From assembly GCF_000617925.1 (NCBI RefSeq), contig NZ_BAMT01000013.1, positions 26,154-90,153 on the forward strand: a stretch of 64,000 nucleotides of DNA, in the 5' to 3' direction. The notes below the pieces were generated by a model. It was not told where the DNA came from, ran no database searches, and saw only the letters and a list, made by a program, of their open reading frames with translations. This document shows positions 18,618 through 28,780 of the stretch, piece by piece (the stretch's first letter is position 1; the number at the start of each line of letters is the position of its first letter). The position numbers and the translations under genes are program-made. The DNA is from Methylobacillus glycogenes JCM 2850. Its GTDB lineage: Bacteria > Pseudomonadota > Gammaproteobacteria > Burkholderiales > Methylophilaceae.

Positions 18618-20073
18618 TGTCGCGTCTCAATTTAATTCATGTTGCCGTGGCCATGGCTTTGGCAGGTTGCATGGTCGGGCCTGACTACCATAGGCCCGAT
18701 AATAAACTGCCTGCCAGTTATAGTGATGCTGGCAGCAGCGATGCCAATGCCACAGATGCCAGCGCTCAAGCTGGACTGAAGCTAGATGCCTGGTGGGAAA
18801 GTTTTCAAGACCCGGTGTTGACTGAGTTGATGCAAAAAGCCTTTGCCAACAATGTCGATATTGCCAAGGCAGTTGCACGTATCGAAGAGGCGGATGCGGC
18901 TATGCGTGAGGCTGGAGCTTCACTGTTTCCGCAGATAGACCTAACCAGTAACGGTATGCGTCAGCGTGTAACCGAAACTGGGGCTTTCCCCATTATGTCC
19001 GGCATCCCGGTGTTCCGCGAAAACTACAACCTGCAATTGGGTACTTCCTTTGAGCTGGATTTCTGGGGCAGATTGCGCCGAGCGCGTGAAGCTGCGCGTG
19101 CGCAAGCCCTGGGTACTCTGTATGCCAAGGATACGGTCAGTCTGTCACTGTCCAGTCTGGTGGCCAGCAACTATCTCTTGCTGCGCAGTGTGGAAGCGCA
19201 GATTGCGGTATCGCGCGATAGCCTGAAAACGCGTGGTGAAAGTCTGGATCTGACCAAGCGCAGGCTGGAAGGTGGCGTAGCCTCGATTCTGGATGTGCAT
19301 CAAGCTGAAGTGGCCAACTCCAACCTGGTTGCGCAACTGGCTGATTTGGTGCGCCAACGTGAAGTGGTGCAGCATCAGCTGGCCGTTTTGACCGGGGATT
19401 ACGAGCTTAAAGTGCCTGAAGGTGATATCCATCAGTTGCCGCAGCCACCAATTCCACCTACAGGTTTGCCATCTAGCTTGCTGGAAGCCAGACCTGATAT
19501 TCGTGAAGCTGAGCAGACCATGATCTCGGAAAATGCGCAGATTGGTGTGGCTAAAGCGGCTATGTTCCCCACCATTACGCTGACCGCTGCGTTTGGTGGT
19601 GAAAGTGCAGACTTGAGCCGTGTACTGGAAAGCCCATCGCGTATCTGGTCTACCGGGCTGGGCTTGAATCTACCTATCTTCACCGCAGGCAGATTGTCCG
19701 CACGTGTTGATCAGGCTAGCGCCAGGCAGAAACAAGCGCTGGCAACTTACCAGGCTCTATCCAAACTGCCTTCAAGGAGGTTAGGGATGCCTTGGTGACC
19801 GTGCGCCAGAGTCGTGAGCGGGAAGAAGCGCTCAACATCAGCCAGAATGCGGCCAAGCAGGCCTTGCAGATATCGGAAAATCGTTACAAGTCCGGTTATT
19901 CCGGCTATCTTGATGTGCTGGATTCTCAGCGCGTTTACAACGATGCCGCACTGGCGTTTATCCAGAGCCGCCAGTCCAGGTTGACCGCCACGGTTGATCT
20001 ATTCAAGGCTTTGGGTGGTGGCTGGAAAACTGCTAACGCTTACCAGCAGCCTGAAAAGCAAGCCAGTAATTAA
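18617..20073 (+). CDS. Outer-membrane efflux lipoprotein, OprM/NodT family (one frame break)
   Basis: This is the trimeric TolC-like channel of the RND pump, about 485 residues. The N-terminus MSRLNLIHVAVAMALAGCMVGPDYHRP has a lipobox and the canonical GPDY/HRP start of NodT-family proteins. The two outer-membrane-factor repeats contain SFELDFWGRLRRAREAARAQ and GLGLNLPIFTAGRL. The frame breaks near 19763-19766; one added base gives ...SKTAFKEVRDALVTVRQS. The C-terminus ENRYKSGYSGYLDVLDSQR is typical. It is the last gene of the operon, followed by a strong terminator. Confidence 0.92.
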
Positions 20074-20121
20074 GCTGTTTGCTCACTAAATCGGCGCTCT
20101 GGAAAACAGAGTGCCATTGAA

Positions 20122-20145
20122 AACCGGGTTACACCCGGTTTTTTT
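20122..20145 (+). terminator. Rho-independent terminator of the RND operon
   Basis: AACCGGGT and ACCCGGTT form an 8-bp stem with a 3-base loop, followed by a further TTTTT. It lies about 50 bases after the outer-membrane channel gene. Confidence 0.9.
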
Positions 20146-20260
20146 ACGCCTGTAGCCTGCACAGGCCAGTGCTGAATAGTGCTGTTTGTCGATAGGGCTG
20201 AGCCAAGCGCGCGTGCTAAAATTGCCGCCTTATCTATTTTTTGATTATTTGCCGATTGCC

Positions 20261-21658
20261 ATGACCGTACGTACCCGTTTTGCGCCTAGTCCCACAGGTT
20301 TTCTTCATATTGGCGGGGCACGCACCGCCTTGTTCTCCTGGGCTTATGCCCGCAAACATGCGGGTGAGTTTGTGCTGCGCATAGAGGATACCGACGTTGC
20401 ACGCTCTACGCCTGAGGCTGTGCAAGCGATTCTTGATGGCATGAACTGGCTGGGCTTGAGCTGGGATGAAGGTCCTTTCTATCAAATGCAGCGCATGGAT
20501 CAGTACAAGCGCGTGATTCAGCAGTTGTTGGACGAAGGCAAGGCCTATCTGTGTTATTGCAGCAGGGAAGAGCTGGATGCTATGCGTGAGCAGCAGATGC
20601 AGGAAGGTAAAAAGCCACGCTATGATGGCCGCTGGCGTCCTGAGGCGGGCAAGAGCTTGCCAGCCGTGCCTGCAGGGGTTGACCCTGTGGTGCGCTTCAA
20701 GAACCCACTCACTGGCAATGTGGTATGGGATGACTTGGTCAAGGGGCAGATCAGCATTGCCAATGAAGAGCTGGATGACCTGATCATCGCACGTGGCGAT
20801 GGCACGCCAACTTATAACTTCTGTGTGGTGGTGGATGATTGGGAAATGGGTATTACCCAGGTGATACGGGGCGATGATCATGTGAACAATACCCCACGCC
20901 AGATCAACCTACTGCAAGCGCTAGGCGCACAAATTCCGCAATATGCGCATTTATCCATGATCCTGGGGGATGACGGGCAGAAGCTCTCCAAGCGCCACGG
21001 TGCGGTTAGTGTCATGCAATATCATGAAGACGGCTATCTGCCGGAAGCTGTGCTTAACTATCTGGCAAGGCTGGGCTGGTCTCATGGCGATGATGAGATT
21101 TTCAGTATGGCGCAGTTCTGTGAGTGGTTTGGCCTGGATCATGTCACGCCATCTGCTGCCCAGTTCAATACCGAAAAGCTCAACTGGCTCAACAACCATT
21201 ACATCAAGCAGGCTGATCTCGCCAGATTGGCAGAGGATATCGCACAACGTTTGGCGCTGGCAGGTGTGCAGGTGCATGAGGGGGTGGATTTGCAGGGCGT
21301 GATAGCACTTTATCGTGACCGCGCACAAACCCTTAATCAGCTTGCCGATAGCGTAGCTTATTTCTATCGCAAGCCTGAGGTGGATGCTGCCGCGCAGGAA
21401 AAACATATCACGGCAGATATCGTGCCTGTCATGCATGCCTTATTTGCTGTGCTGGAGGGCTTGGAGTGGACTCAGGACAATCTGCACCATGCCATAGAGC
21501 AGGCAGTAACGGCCAATGCGCTGAAATTCCCCAAGGTGGCCATGCCTTTGCGCGTCATGATCACAGGCGGCGCGCAATCTCCAAGCATTGATGCCGTGAT
21601 GACCTTGCTGGGCAAGTCTGAAAGTCTGGCAAGAATGCAGGCTATATTGCGCGCATAA
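20261..21658 (+). CDS. gltX: Glutamyl-tRNA synthetase
   Basis: GltX charges tRNA-Glu with glutamate. The 465-residue protein starts at ATG 20261 ([20 protein letters not shown]), the usual start; an earlier in-frame start would add 25 unrelated residues. The HIGH motif is HIGG and the KMSKS loop is KLSKRHG. The C-terminal anticodon-binding domain runs to [11 protein letters not shown]. It is of normal length for a class I bacterial GluRS. No partner gene is adjacent; the nearest downstream gene is hfq, 336 bases away. Confidence 0.97.
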   Translation: MTVRTRFAPSPTGFLHIGGARTALFSWAYARKHAGEFVLRIEDTDVARSTPEAVQAILDGMNWLGLSWDEGPFYQMQRMDQYKRVIQQLLDEGKAYLCYCSREELDAMREQQMQEGKKPRYDGRWRPEAGKSLPAVPAGVDPVVRFKNPLTGNVVWDDLVKGQISIANEELDDLIIARGDGTPTYNFCVVVDDWEMGITQVIRGDDHVNNTPRQINLLQALGAQIPQYAHLSMILGDDGQKLSKRHGAVSVMQYHEDGYLPEAVLNYLARLGWSHGDDEIFSMAQFCEWFGLDHVTPSAAQFNTEKLNWLNNHYIKQADLARLAEDIAQRLALAGVQVHEGVDLQGVIALYRDRAQTLNQLADSVAYFYRKPEVDAAAQEKHITADIVPVMHALFAVLEGLEWTQDNLHHAIEQAVTANALKFPKVAMPLRVMITGGAQSPSIDAVMTLLGKSESLARMQAILRA

Positions 21659-21994
21659 ATTCACAAGCTGCCCTGATCGTGAATTTTCGCAAATAATCTG
21701 GGCAGGGCAGAACAATTTGCCGGGCTTGAAGTCCTAGCTTTGAGTCGGCAATCAAGTACAAGTCGCTATTAGATTTTGTGCTTGAGATTGCCAGCCAAGC
21801 CTTAATATTGCTAATTGCTGGTCAGGCTTGCGATGTTGGCTTGTTTTTTTTGTGCTTGCCCCCATAGTTGCTGTAACAGTAGTGAATGAAGAGCTTGCTT
21901 GGTGGCTCTAGCTTGGGAAAAGTTTTTCACGTAAAGTGGCTGTAAGAACAAAACTCCCCATATATATAGAATTACAAGGAAAAGGAGCATCAAA
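21659..21994. other. Intergenic region between gltX and hfq
   Basis: These 336 bases hold no convincing gene. AAATTCAC and GTGAATTT (about 21657-21684) can form a stem just after gltX but lack a T-tract. A tRNA was looked for and not found. The last 30 bases hold TATATATAGAAT, a possible -10 region, and an AAGGAG ribosome site for hfq. Confidence 0.5.
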
Positions 21995-22243
21995 ATGAGC
22001 GTTAAAGGGCAGATGTTACAAGACCCGTTTCTGAACACGTTGCGTAAAGAGCACGTGCCCGTTTCAATCTATCTGGTAAATGGCATCAAACTGCAGGGGC
22101 AGGTCGATTCTTTCGATCAATACGTCATTCTGCTCAAGAACACCGTGACCCAGATGGTATATAAGCATGCCATTTCCACCATAGTCCCCGGTCGTGCTGT
22201 TTCCATTCCCCATGGTCCTGCAGCCACCAATTCTGAAGAATAA
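21995..22243 (+). CDS. hfq: RNA chaperone Hfq
   Basis: Hfq is a hexameric Sm-like protein that pairs small RNAs with mRNAs. The 82-residue sequence has the Sm1 motif ([23 protein letters not shown] region) and Sm2 motif ([12 protein letters not shown]). Gln8 in [11 protein letters not shown], Phe42-type [10 protein letters not shown] and the YKHAIST signature are all present. The C-terminal tail is short ([13 protein letters not shown]), as in betaproteobacteria. A strong AAGGAG site precedes it. It starts the conserved hfq-hflX-hflK-hflC run and may be co-transcribed with hflX, 22 bases away. Confidence 0.98.
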   Translation: MSVKGQMLQDPFLNTLRKEHVPVSIYLVNGIKLQGQVDSFDQYVILLKNTVTQMVYKHAISTIVPGRAVSIPHGPAATNSEE

Positions 22244-22265
22244 TTTTTGTTAGATTCAGGTTTAT

Positions 22266-23393
22266 ATGTTTGATCGGCCAGTTGGCGGCGATGCTTCCGT
22301 ACTGGTAAGCGTGGATTTTGGTGAGCCGGGTTATGAAGACAGCCTGCAGGAATTAAGGCAGTTGGTCATCAGTGCCGGGCTGGCGATTAATGGGACGGTA
22401 GAAGGTCGCCGTCCCAAGCCCGATCCCAAATTCTTTGTGGGTAGTGGTAAGGCAGATGAAGTTCTGGCTACCATGCAAGCAACAGAAGCTAAGGTTGCGG
22501 TATTCAATCATGATCTCAGTCCTTCCCAGCAGCGCAATCTTGAACGCCTGCTTGAAGCGCGCGTGATAGACCGTACTGGACTTATCCTCGATATCTTTGC
22601 CCAGCGCGCACAAAGCCATGAAGGCAAGTTGCAGGTTGAACTTGCCCAGCTTGAGCACTTGTCTACTCGACTGGTGCGAGGTTGGACTCACCTTGAACGA
22701 CAAAAGGGTGGTATTGGCGTACGTGGTGGCCCAGGTGAAACCCAGCTTGAGTTGGATAGGCGCATGTTGCGCATTCGCGTCAAGCAGTTGCGCGAGAAGC
22801 TGGATAAGCTCAAGCAGCAGCGCGGTATGCAGCGTCGTTCCAGGCGCCGCTCTCAAGTTTTGTCAGTCTCTCTGGTGGGTTATACCAATGCTGGCAAGTC
22901 CACTTTGTTTAACCGCCTGACGCAATCCGGCGTTTATGCGGCTGATCAACTGTTTGCTACCCTGGATACCACGTCGCGCAAGCTTTATATTCCTGATGGT
23001 GGTCCTGTTGTCATTTCAGATACCGTAGGGTTTATCAAGCATTTGCCCCATGCCTTGGTAGAAGCATTTGGTGCGACCTTGGAAGAGGCAGCGCAGGCTG
23101 ACTTGCTGTTTCATGTAGTAGATGTCGCCAGTGACAATCGCGATGATCAAATCGAGCAGGTCAATCTCGTGTTGTCGGAAATCGGTGCGCAAGCGGTGCC
23201 GCAGATCTTGGTGCTAAACCAGATAGACCGGGCGGGAATCCAGTCGGGGCTTGATAGGGACGAGTATGGTAGAATCTCGAAAGTGCGCATTTCTGCCAAG
23301 ACGGGGGAGGGCATGGAATTGTTGCGGCTTGCCTTACTTGAGCATCAACAAAGCCTGTTTGCCAAACAACCTACGTCCTATCAGGACGCATAA
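22266..23393 (+). CDS. hflX: Ribosome-associated GTPase HflX
   Basis: HflX is a GTPase that splits stalled ribosomes after stress. The 375-residue protein has the N-terminal HflX domain (FDRPVGGDASVLVSVDFGE; later VFNHDLSPSQQRNLERLL), a coiled linker (LREKLDKLKQQRGMQRR) and the G domain with G1 GYTNAGKST, the G3-containing SDTVGFIKHLPHALVEAFGA and G4 NQID. The gene is intact, lies 22 bases after hfq and is followed 24 bases later by hflK, the order usual in proteobacteria. Confidence 0.97.
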   Translation: MFDRPVGGDASVLVSVDFGEPGYEDSLQELRQLVISAGLAINGTVEGRRPKPDPKFFVGSGKADEVLATMQATEAKVAVFNHDLSPSQQRNLERLLEARVIDRTGLILDIFAQRAQSHEGKLQVELAQLEHLSTRLVRGWTHLERQKGGIGVRGGPGETQLELDRRMLRIRVKQLREKLDKLKQQRGMQRRSRRRSQVLSVSLVGYTNAGKSTLFNRLTQSGVYAADQLFATLDTTSRKLYIPDGGPVVISDTVGFIKHLPHALVEAFGATLEEAAQADLLFHVVDVASDNRDDQIEQVNLVLSEIGAQAVPQILVLNQIDRAGIQSGLDRDEYGRISKVRISAKTGEGMELLRLALLEHQQSLFAKQPTSYQDA

Positions 23394-23417
23394 TTTTTTG
23401 ATTTCACGGAGTAATGC

Positions 23418-24591
23418 ATGGCTAACGATCCCGGTTGGGGCAATCGTAATAACGATGGTCCGCCCGATTTGGACGAAGTTTTCCGTCAATTCAGCCGCAA
23501 GCTGAATGGTTTGTTCGGCAAGAATGGTGGCCCAGGCGCCCTGAGTCAGAGCCCAAGGCAATCCCAGTATTGCCTATTCTGGGCTTGGTGGCCGTCATCT
23601 GGTTTGCCACGGGTTTCTATACAGTAGATCAGGGCTCGCGCGGCGTGGTCCTGCGCTTTGGTAAACACGTTGAAACGACACTGCCTGGTCCCCGTTGGCA
23701 TCTGCCTTTCCCTATTGAAACTGTGACTAAGGTCAATATGGAGCAGGTGCGTACGGTTGAAGTTGGTTACCGCTCGGCAGAGGGCAGCTCCAGCCGTGGC
23801 CGTGAATTGCGCGAATCCTTGATGTTGACCGATGATGAAAACATCATTGATCTGCAAATGGCCGTGCAGTACAACCTCAACAATGTTGAGGATGCATTGT
23901 TCAACAACCGCTTTGCCGAAGAGTCTGTGCGCGGCATTGCCGAAACTGCAATTCGTGAAATCGTCGGCAAGAGCAAGATGGACTTCGCGCTCTATGAAGG
24001 ACGCGAAGAAATTGCGGCTCAAGCGAAGAAAATGATGCAGGAAATCCTGGATCGTTATTCCACTGGTATCAATATCGTCAACGTCACCATGCAGAACTCG
24101 CAGCCTCCTGAGCAAGTGCAGGCGGCCTTTGATGATGCTGTGAAAGCTGGTCAAGATCTTGAGCGTCAAAAGAACGAAGCTATGCCTACGCTAATGATGT
24201 GATACCGCGTGCACGTGGTGCGGCTTCACGCCTGTTGGAAGAGGCCGCTGGTTACAAGCTGCGCGTTGAGAATGAGGCCAAGGGTAATGCCAGCCGCTTT
24301 GAGCAGGTGCTTACCCAATATCAACGTGCACCTGAAGTGACACGTCAGCGTCTATACCTAGATGCGCAGGAACAAATCATGTCCAGCGTTAGCAAGGTGG
24401 TCGTCGATCAAAAGGGTGGCAACAGCTTGCTGTATTTGCCACTGGATAAGCTGCTGTCTGCAACTGGTGCAGGCAATGCCCCAGCTACACCTAATGTACA
24501 GCCTGTAAGCCCCACGGCTCTGCCCGAGCTGGACGCCAATAGTCAGCGTTCGCGTGATGCATTCCGTAGCCGTGACAGGGAGAGTCGTTAA
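23418..24591 (+). CDS. hflK: FtsH modulator HflK (two frame breaks)
   Basis: HflK and HflC form a band-7/SPFH membrane complex that surrounds and restrains the FtsH protease. The N-terminus MANDPGWGNRNNDGPPDLDE leads to a single membrane helix (LGLVAVIWFATGFYTV), then the SPFH domain (DQGSRGVVLRFGKHVETTLPG). Two breaks interrupt the frame: near 23537-23541, where one C gives GAPESEPKAIPVLPILG, and near 24179-24181, where one C gives KNEAYAYANDVIPRARG. The restored length is about 391 residues. Both breaks in an essential-type conserved operon, with perfect repair by one base, argue for sequence error. The stop overlaps the hflC start. Confidence 0.9.
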
Positions 24592-25470
24592 TGAAAAATA
24601 TCGGTACTGCCTGGTGGGTTTGATTGCAGCGCTGTTGCTGCTGAGCTTGTCTGCGTTCAATGTGGATCAGCGTGAGTTTGCCCTGGTGTTCCGCCTGGGT
24701 GAGATTGTGGCTGTGAAAAAAGAACCAGGCTTGAATTTCAAAGTGCCCTTGGTAGATAACGTACGTTATTTCGACAAGCGTATTCTGACCCTGAACTGGA
24801 CTGAGCCTGATCGTTTCCTCACCAGTGAAAAGATGAACGTGCTGGTCGATTCCTATATCAAATGGCGCATCATAGACCCAGCCAAGTTCTATGTTTCGGT
24901 CAAGGGTGATGAGCAACAAGCCGAGCGTCGCCTGTCACAAACAGTGAATGATGGCCTGCGTGCTGAGTTCGGTAAGCGCACCATGCATGAAGTAGTGTCT
25001 GGTGAGCGCGGCAAGATTATGGATATCCTGCGTGAGCGAGCAGATCGTGATTCACGCCAGATGGGTATTCAGGTGCTGGATGTGCGTCTGCGTCGTGTAG
25101 ATTTGCCGCCTGAAGTCAGTGAGTCCGTGTACCAGCGTATGGAAGCCGAGCGTAAGCGTGTGGCCAATGAGCGCCGTTCACGTGGTGCTGGTGAGGGTGA
25201 AAAGATCCGTGCGGATGCCGACAGGCAACGTGAAGTGATCATTGCCGAAGCCTTTAGCGAAGCGCAAAAGACCAAGGGTGAGGGCGATGCCCGTGCCGCA
25301 GAGATTTACTCGCAGGCTTATGGCAAAAACCCCGAATTCTATGCCTTCTACCGTAGCTGGATGCGTACCGCAACAGCTTCAAGAGCAAGAGTGATGTCAT
25401 GGTGCTGGAGCCGAATTCCGACTTCTTCAAGTACATGCGCAACTCTGGCCGTGCTACTAGCGGTAAATAA
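24591..25470 (+). CDS. hflC: FtsH modulator HflC (two frame breaks)
   Basis: HflC is the partner of HflK. The ATG at 24591 overlaps the hflK stop. A run of five A at 24594-24598 is probably short by one; six would give MKKYRYCLVGLIAALLLLSL, the membrane anchor. The SPFH domain follows (VDQREFALVFRLGEIVAVKK; later LDVRLRRVDLPPEVSESVYQ). A second break near 25356-25358 is repaired by one C to RSLDAYRNSFKSKSDVMVLE and a natural stop at 25468-25470, about 293 residues. The unrepaired frame runs on with an unrelated tail. Confidence 0.9.
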
Positions 25471-25473
25471 CGC

Positions 25474-25661
25474 TTGAGTACATCCACTTTGCTGCTGGCA
25501 ATAGGCCTGGTGCTCGTCATCGAGGGCATATTGCCATTGGTCTCGCCCCAAGCCTGGAAGCAGACCTTCAGCCGTATGGTGGAAATGAAGGACGGCCAGC
25601 TACGCTTTGTCGGGCTGGCTCCATGATCATAGGTCTGGTGATTGTGTTACTGGTGCAGTAG
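25474..25661 (+). CDS. DUF2065 (YjeT-like) small membrane protein (one frame break)
   Basis: This short gene lies between hflC and hisZ, where DUF2065 genes usually sit. From TTG 25474 it reads LSTSTLLLAIGLVLVIEGIL, then PLVSPQAWKQTFSRM and LRFVGLASMIIGLVIVLLVQ after adding one C near 25618-25620. That makes two membrane helices around a short loop, about 62 residues, the usual family size. Function is unknown; the family accompanies hflKC. The start codon is uncertain because no good ribosome site is seen. Confidence 0.75.
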
Positions 25662-25716
25662 CGGGATCAGCCACCTGATTTGACTGGCTAAATGCCTGCC
25701 TTTTTATAGATATCTT

Positions 25717-26880
25717 ATGCGTAACTGGTTACTTCCCGAATACATCGAAGATGTACTGCCTGCCGAGGCTGCGCGCGTAGAACAATTGCGCCGTTGCCTG
25801 CTGGACCTGTTCAAGGTGCATGGCTATCAGTATGTCATCCCTCCCATGCTTGAATACATGGAGTCGCTGACCACAGGCATAGGCCACGATCTGGATCTCG
25901 CCACTTTTAAAGTGGTCGATCAACTGACTGGCAAGCTCATGGGCATACGCGCCGACATTACACCGCAAACCGCCCGTATTGATGCGCACATGTTAAACAA
26001 TCAGGGTGTGAGCCGCTTGTGCTACGCCGGGAGTGTGTTGCGTACTACGCCGGATGGCCTGGCACACAGCCGCGAGCCTTTGCATGTTGGGGCTGAGCTT
26101 TATGGTCACGCCGGGGTGGAAAGCGACATCGAAATTCAGCGTTTGATGATCAAGGCTTTGCACGCGGTTGGCCTGAAAACTTTGTATATAGATATCAGTC
26201 ATGCAGGCATATTCAGCAGCCTACTCGCAGATGCCCACCTTTCCGAAGTGCAGGAGCAAGAGCTTTACCTCGCCTTGCAGAGCAAGGATCAAGCAGCCGT
26301 CAAACAGCTTGGCGCAGGTTTGCCTGAAGCCACCTTGGCGGCATTGACCAGCTTGACTGACCTTAATGGTGATGTCACGGTGCTGGAGCGTGCAGCCCAA
26401 CGTCTGCCAGCCATCCCTGCCATACGTCAGGCGCTGGATGATCTTAAACAACTGGCCGCAGGCTTGGCTGATCTTGATGTCAAAGTCAGTTTCGATTTAG
26501 CTGAGCTGCGTGGCTACCATTATCACAGCGGCATCGTCTTTGCGGCCTATGCCCAGGGTTATGCCGGGCCTTTGGCGCGTGGTGGCCGTTATGACGAGGT
26601 AGGTGCCATCTTTGGTCGTGCGCGTCCTGCTACCGGATTTAGTCTGGATTTACGGGGTGTGGTGAGTTCGTTGCCCGTTGCCGAAAAGCAGGGTGCGATA
26701 TTTGCCCCCGTGGGTACCGATGCTGCATTACAAACTGAAGTTGAACAATTGCGCGCTCAGGGCGAAATTGTCATACAGGAATTACCCGGTCTTGAGGCGC
26801 ACCGCGCTGAGCTGGGATGTGACCGCGAACTGGTCAAGCAGGATGGCAAGTGGGTGGTTATCGCCACCGCAGCCTTATAA
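25717..26880 (+). CDS. hisZ: ATP phosphoribosyltransferase regulatory subunit HisZ
   Basis: HisZ resembles histidyl-tRNA synthetase but lacks aminoacylation; it activates the short HisG of histidine biosynthesis. The 387-residue protein shows LLPEYIEDVLPAEAARVEQL at the start, TFKVVDQLTGKLMGIRADIT and RGGRYDEVGAIFGRARPATG, equivalents of the class II motifs 1-3. It is intact and precedes purA by 21 bases, the order common in beta- and gammaproteobacteria. Its presence implies a short-form hisG elsewhere in the genome. Confidence 0.95.
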   Translation: MRNWLLPEYIEDVLPAEAARVEQLRRCLLDLFKVHGYQYVIPPMLEYMESLTTGIGHDLDLATFKVVDQLTGKLMGIRADITPQTARIDAHMLNNQGVSRLCYAGSVLRTTPDGLAHSREPLHVGAELYGHAGVESDIEIQRLMIKALHAVGLKTLYIDISHAGIFSSLLADAHLSEVQEQELYLALQSKDQAAVKQLGAGLPEATLAALTSLTDLNGDVTVLERAAQRLPAIPAIRQALDDLKQLAAGLADLDVKVSFDLAELRGYHYHSGIVFAAYAQGYAGPLARGGRYDEVGAIFGRARPATGFSLDLRGVVSSLPVAEKQGAIFAPVGTDAALQTEVEQLRAQGEIVIQELPGLEAHRAELGCDRELVKQDGKWVVIATAAL

Positions 26881-26901
26881 ATTTATTTATTGGATCTATT
26901 C

Positions 26902-28224
26902 ATGAGTAAGAACGTCGTTGTTATCGGTACCCAATGGGGTGATGAGGGTAAAGGCAAGATTGTGGACTGGCTGACGGATCACGCCCAGGGCGTGGTGCGT
27001 TTCCAGGGTGGCCATAATGCCGGACACACTCTGGTCATAGGCCAGGGTGCTTCACAGCGGGAATACAAGCTCAACTTGGTGCCATCTGGCATCGTACGTG
27101 AGGGCGTGAACTGCTATATCGGCAACGGCGTGGTGCTGGATGCAGGGCATCTGCTTTATGAAATCGATGGGCTGGAAAAAGCCGGACTTGAAGTGCGTAA
27201 CCGCCTCAAGGTCAGCCCTGGCTGCCCCTTGATTCTGGACTACCATGTCCGCCTGGACAAAGCGCGTGAAGCTGCACGTGACCCAGAGCGCAAGATAGGC
27301 ACTACTGGCAAGGGCATAGGCCCCACCTACGAAGACAAGGTCGCCCGTCGTGCTTTGCGCGTATATGACTTGTTCTACCCTGAACGCTTTGCGGAAAAAC
27401 TGCGCGAAGTGCTGGATTACCATAATTTTGTTCTGACCAAGTATTTGAACACCGATGCCGTGGATTATCAGGCGCAGCTGGATAGCGCCTTATCCAAGGC
27501 TGAATTGCTGCAACCCATGGTCACCGACATCTCCGCCGCGCTATATGAAGCCAACAAGGCCGGGCATAACCTGCTGTTTGAGGGTGCTCAAGGTACGCTG
27601 CTGGATGTGGATCATGGCACTTACCCTTATGTCACTTCCTCCAACTGTATCTCTGGCCAGGCGGCAGCAGGTACGGGTGTAGGCCCTGGCATGCTGCATT
27701 ATGTGCTGGGTATCACCAAGGCTTACACCACGCGCGTAGGCGGTGGCCCATTCCCTAGTGAGCTTGATATTGAGAGTACCGATTCACCAGGCTTCCAGAT
27801 GTCCGACAAGGGCAGGGAGATAGGCACCGTGACCAAGCGCAAGCGCCGTTGTGGCTGGTTTGATGCTGCTGCCTTGCGTCGCTCAGCCCGTATCAATGGC
27901 TTGTCTGGTCTGTGCATCACCAAGCTAGATGTGCTGGATGGCATACAAGAGCTGAATATCTGCACTGGCTATGAACTGGATGGCAAGCGCGTTGACATGC
28001 TGCCTGTAGGTGCTGATGATGTGGCGCGCTGCAAGCCTGTTTACGAAACTGTTCCAGGCTGGAACGAAAATACTTTTGGTGTAAGTCGTTGGGAAGATCT
28101 GCCAGCCAATGCACGTCATTATCTGGAACGTCTTGAAGCCTTGTGCGAGGTGCCTGTAGATATTGTGTCCACAGGCCCTGAGCGTGACGAGACCATCGTG
28201 CGTCGTCACCCATTCAGCCTCTAG
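26902..28224 (+). CDS. purA: Adenylosuccinate synthetase
   Basis: PurA makes adenylosuccinate from IMP, aspartate and GTP in AMP synthesis. The 440-residue protein starts at ATG 26902 ([20 protein letters not shown]), which contains the GTP-binding and catalytic Asp/Lys residues; the upstream TTG would add four odd residues. GGHNAGHT, the catalytic His block, and [14 protein letters not shown] are present. It is intact. The next gene, dmrB, starts 8 bases downstream, so purine synthesis and pterin cofactor genes may share a transcript. Confidence 0.97.
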   Translation: MSKNVVVIGTQWGDEGKGKIVDWLTDHAQGVVRFQGGHNAGHTLVIGQGASQREYKLNLVPSGIVREGVNCYIGNGVVLDAGHLLYEIDGLEKAGLEVRNRLKVSPGCPLILDYHVRLDKAREAARDPERKIGTTGKGIGPTYEDKVARRALRVYDLFYPERFAEKLREVLDYHNFVLTKYLNTDAVDYQAQLDSALSKAELLQPMVTDISAALYEANKAGHNLLFEGAQGTLLDVDHGTYPYVTSSNCISGQAAAGTGVGPGMLHYVLGITKAYTTRVGGGPFPSELDIESTDSPGFQMSDKGREIGTVTKRKRRCGWFDAAALRRSARINGLSGLCITKLDVLDGIQELNICTGYELDGKRVDMLPVGADDVARCKPVYETVPGWNENTFGVSRWEDLPANARHYLERLEALCEVPVDIVSTGPERDETIVRRHPFSL

Positions 28225-28231
28225 GATAGCT

Positions 28232-28780
28232 GTGAAGTCAGTGGAAAAACCCAGACTGGCCTGGGCCATTACCGGCTCTGGCCATTACCTGCGCGAATGT
28301 CTAGAGATCATTGATGGTCTGGAAGATGTGGATTTATTCTTGAGCCGTGCTGCTGCCGAAATCCTGCAGCAGTATGGCTTCAAGCATAAGGTCGCCAAAG
28401 TATTTCAGGACAAGACTGCCAGCTCTATTCCTGTGGAAATGTTCTATTACGGTGCTTATCACACCGTGGTCATTGCCCCAGCAACCTCAAATACCGTGGC
28501 CAAGATGGTATATGGCATTTCCGATAGCCTGGTCACCAATGTCTATGCGCAGGCGGGTAAGTGTGGTGTACCAAGCATAGTCTTTGCCTGCGATACCGAG
28601 CCTGAGGTTGAATCCGAGGCACCACGTGACAACATGGTCAAGGTTTATCCACGCCGGATAGATCTGGAAAACATGGAAAAGCTCAAGACCTTCGAACAAA
28701 CAACCGTGGCAAGTGATATGCAGCAGTTGCAGACCGCCATCCAGGCCAGGCTCGCATGGCTGAAAACCTCCTCTTCCTGA
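28232..28780 (+). CDS. dmrB: Dihydromethanopterin reductase, flavoprotein type (DmrB-like)
   Basis: This 182-residue protein belongs to the archaeal-type FMN flavoprotein family that includes Burkholderia DmrB, which reduces dihydromethanopterin to the active tetrahydro form. It has the flavoprotein fold start RLAWAITGSGHYL, the FMN-contact block VVIAPATSNTVAKMVYGISD and VVIAPATSNT-type Ser/Thr residues, then YAQAGKCGVPSIVFACDTEP. GTG 28232 is chosen because AGGA lies 6 bases upstream. Its last 25 bases overlap the next gene. Context with DUF447 and MfnB points to methanopterin cofactor synthesis. Confidence 0.82.
   Translation: MKSVEKPRLAWAITGSGHYLRECLEIIDGLEDVDLFLSRAAAEILQQYGFKHKVAKVFQDKTASSIPVEMFYYGAYHTVVIAPATSNTVAKMVYGISDSLVTNVYAQAGKCGVPSIVFACDTEPEVESEAPRDNMVKVYPRRIDLENMEKLKTFEQTTVASDMQQLQTAIQARLAWLKTSSS

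Noticed and set aside
21811..22038. Minus-strand 75-codon membrane peptide upstream of hfq
   Set aside because: It overlaps the hfq start and its ribosome site on the other strand; the hydrophobic stretch comes from AT-rich promoter DNA.
23418..25470. hflK and hflC as pseudogenes
   Set aside because: Four breaks in two genes are each repaired by one base to give normal-length conserved proteins, and similar breaks recur across the window; sequence error is simpler.
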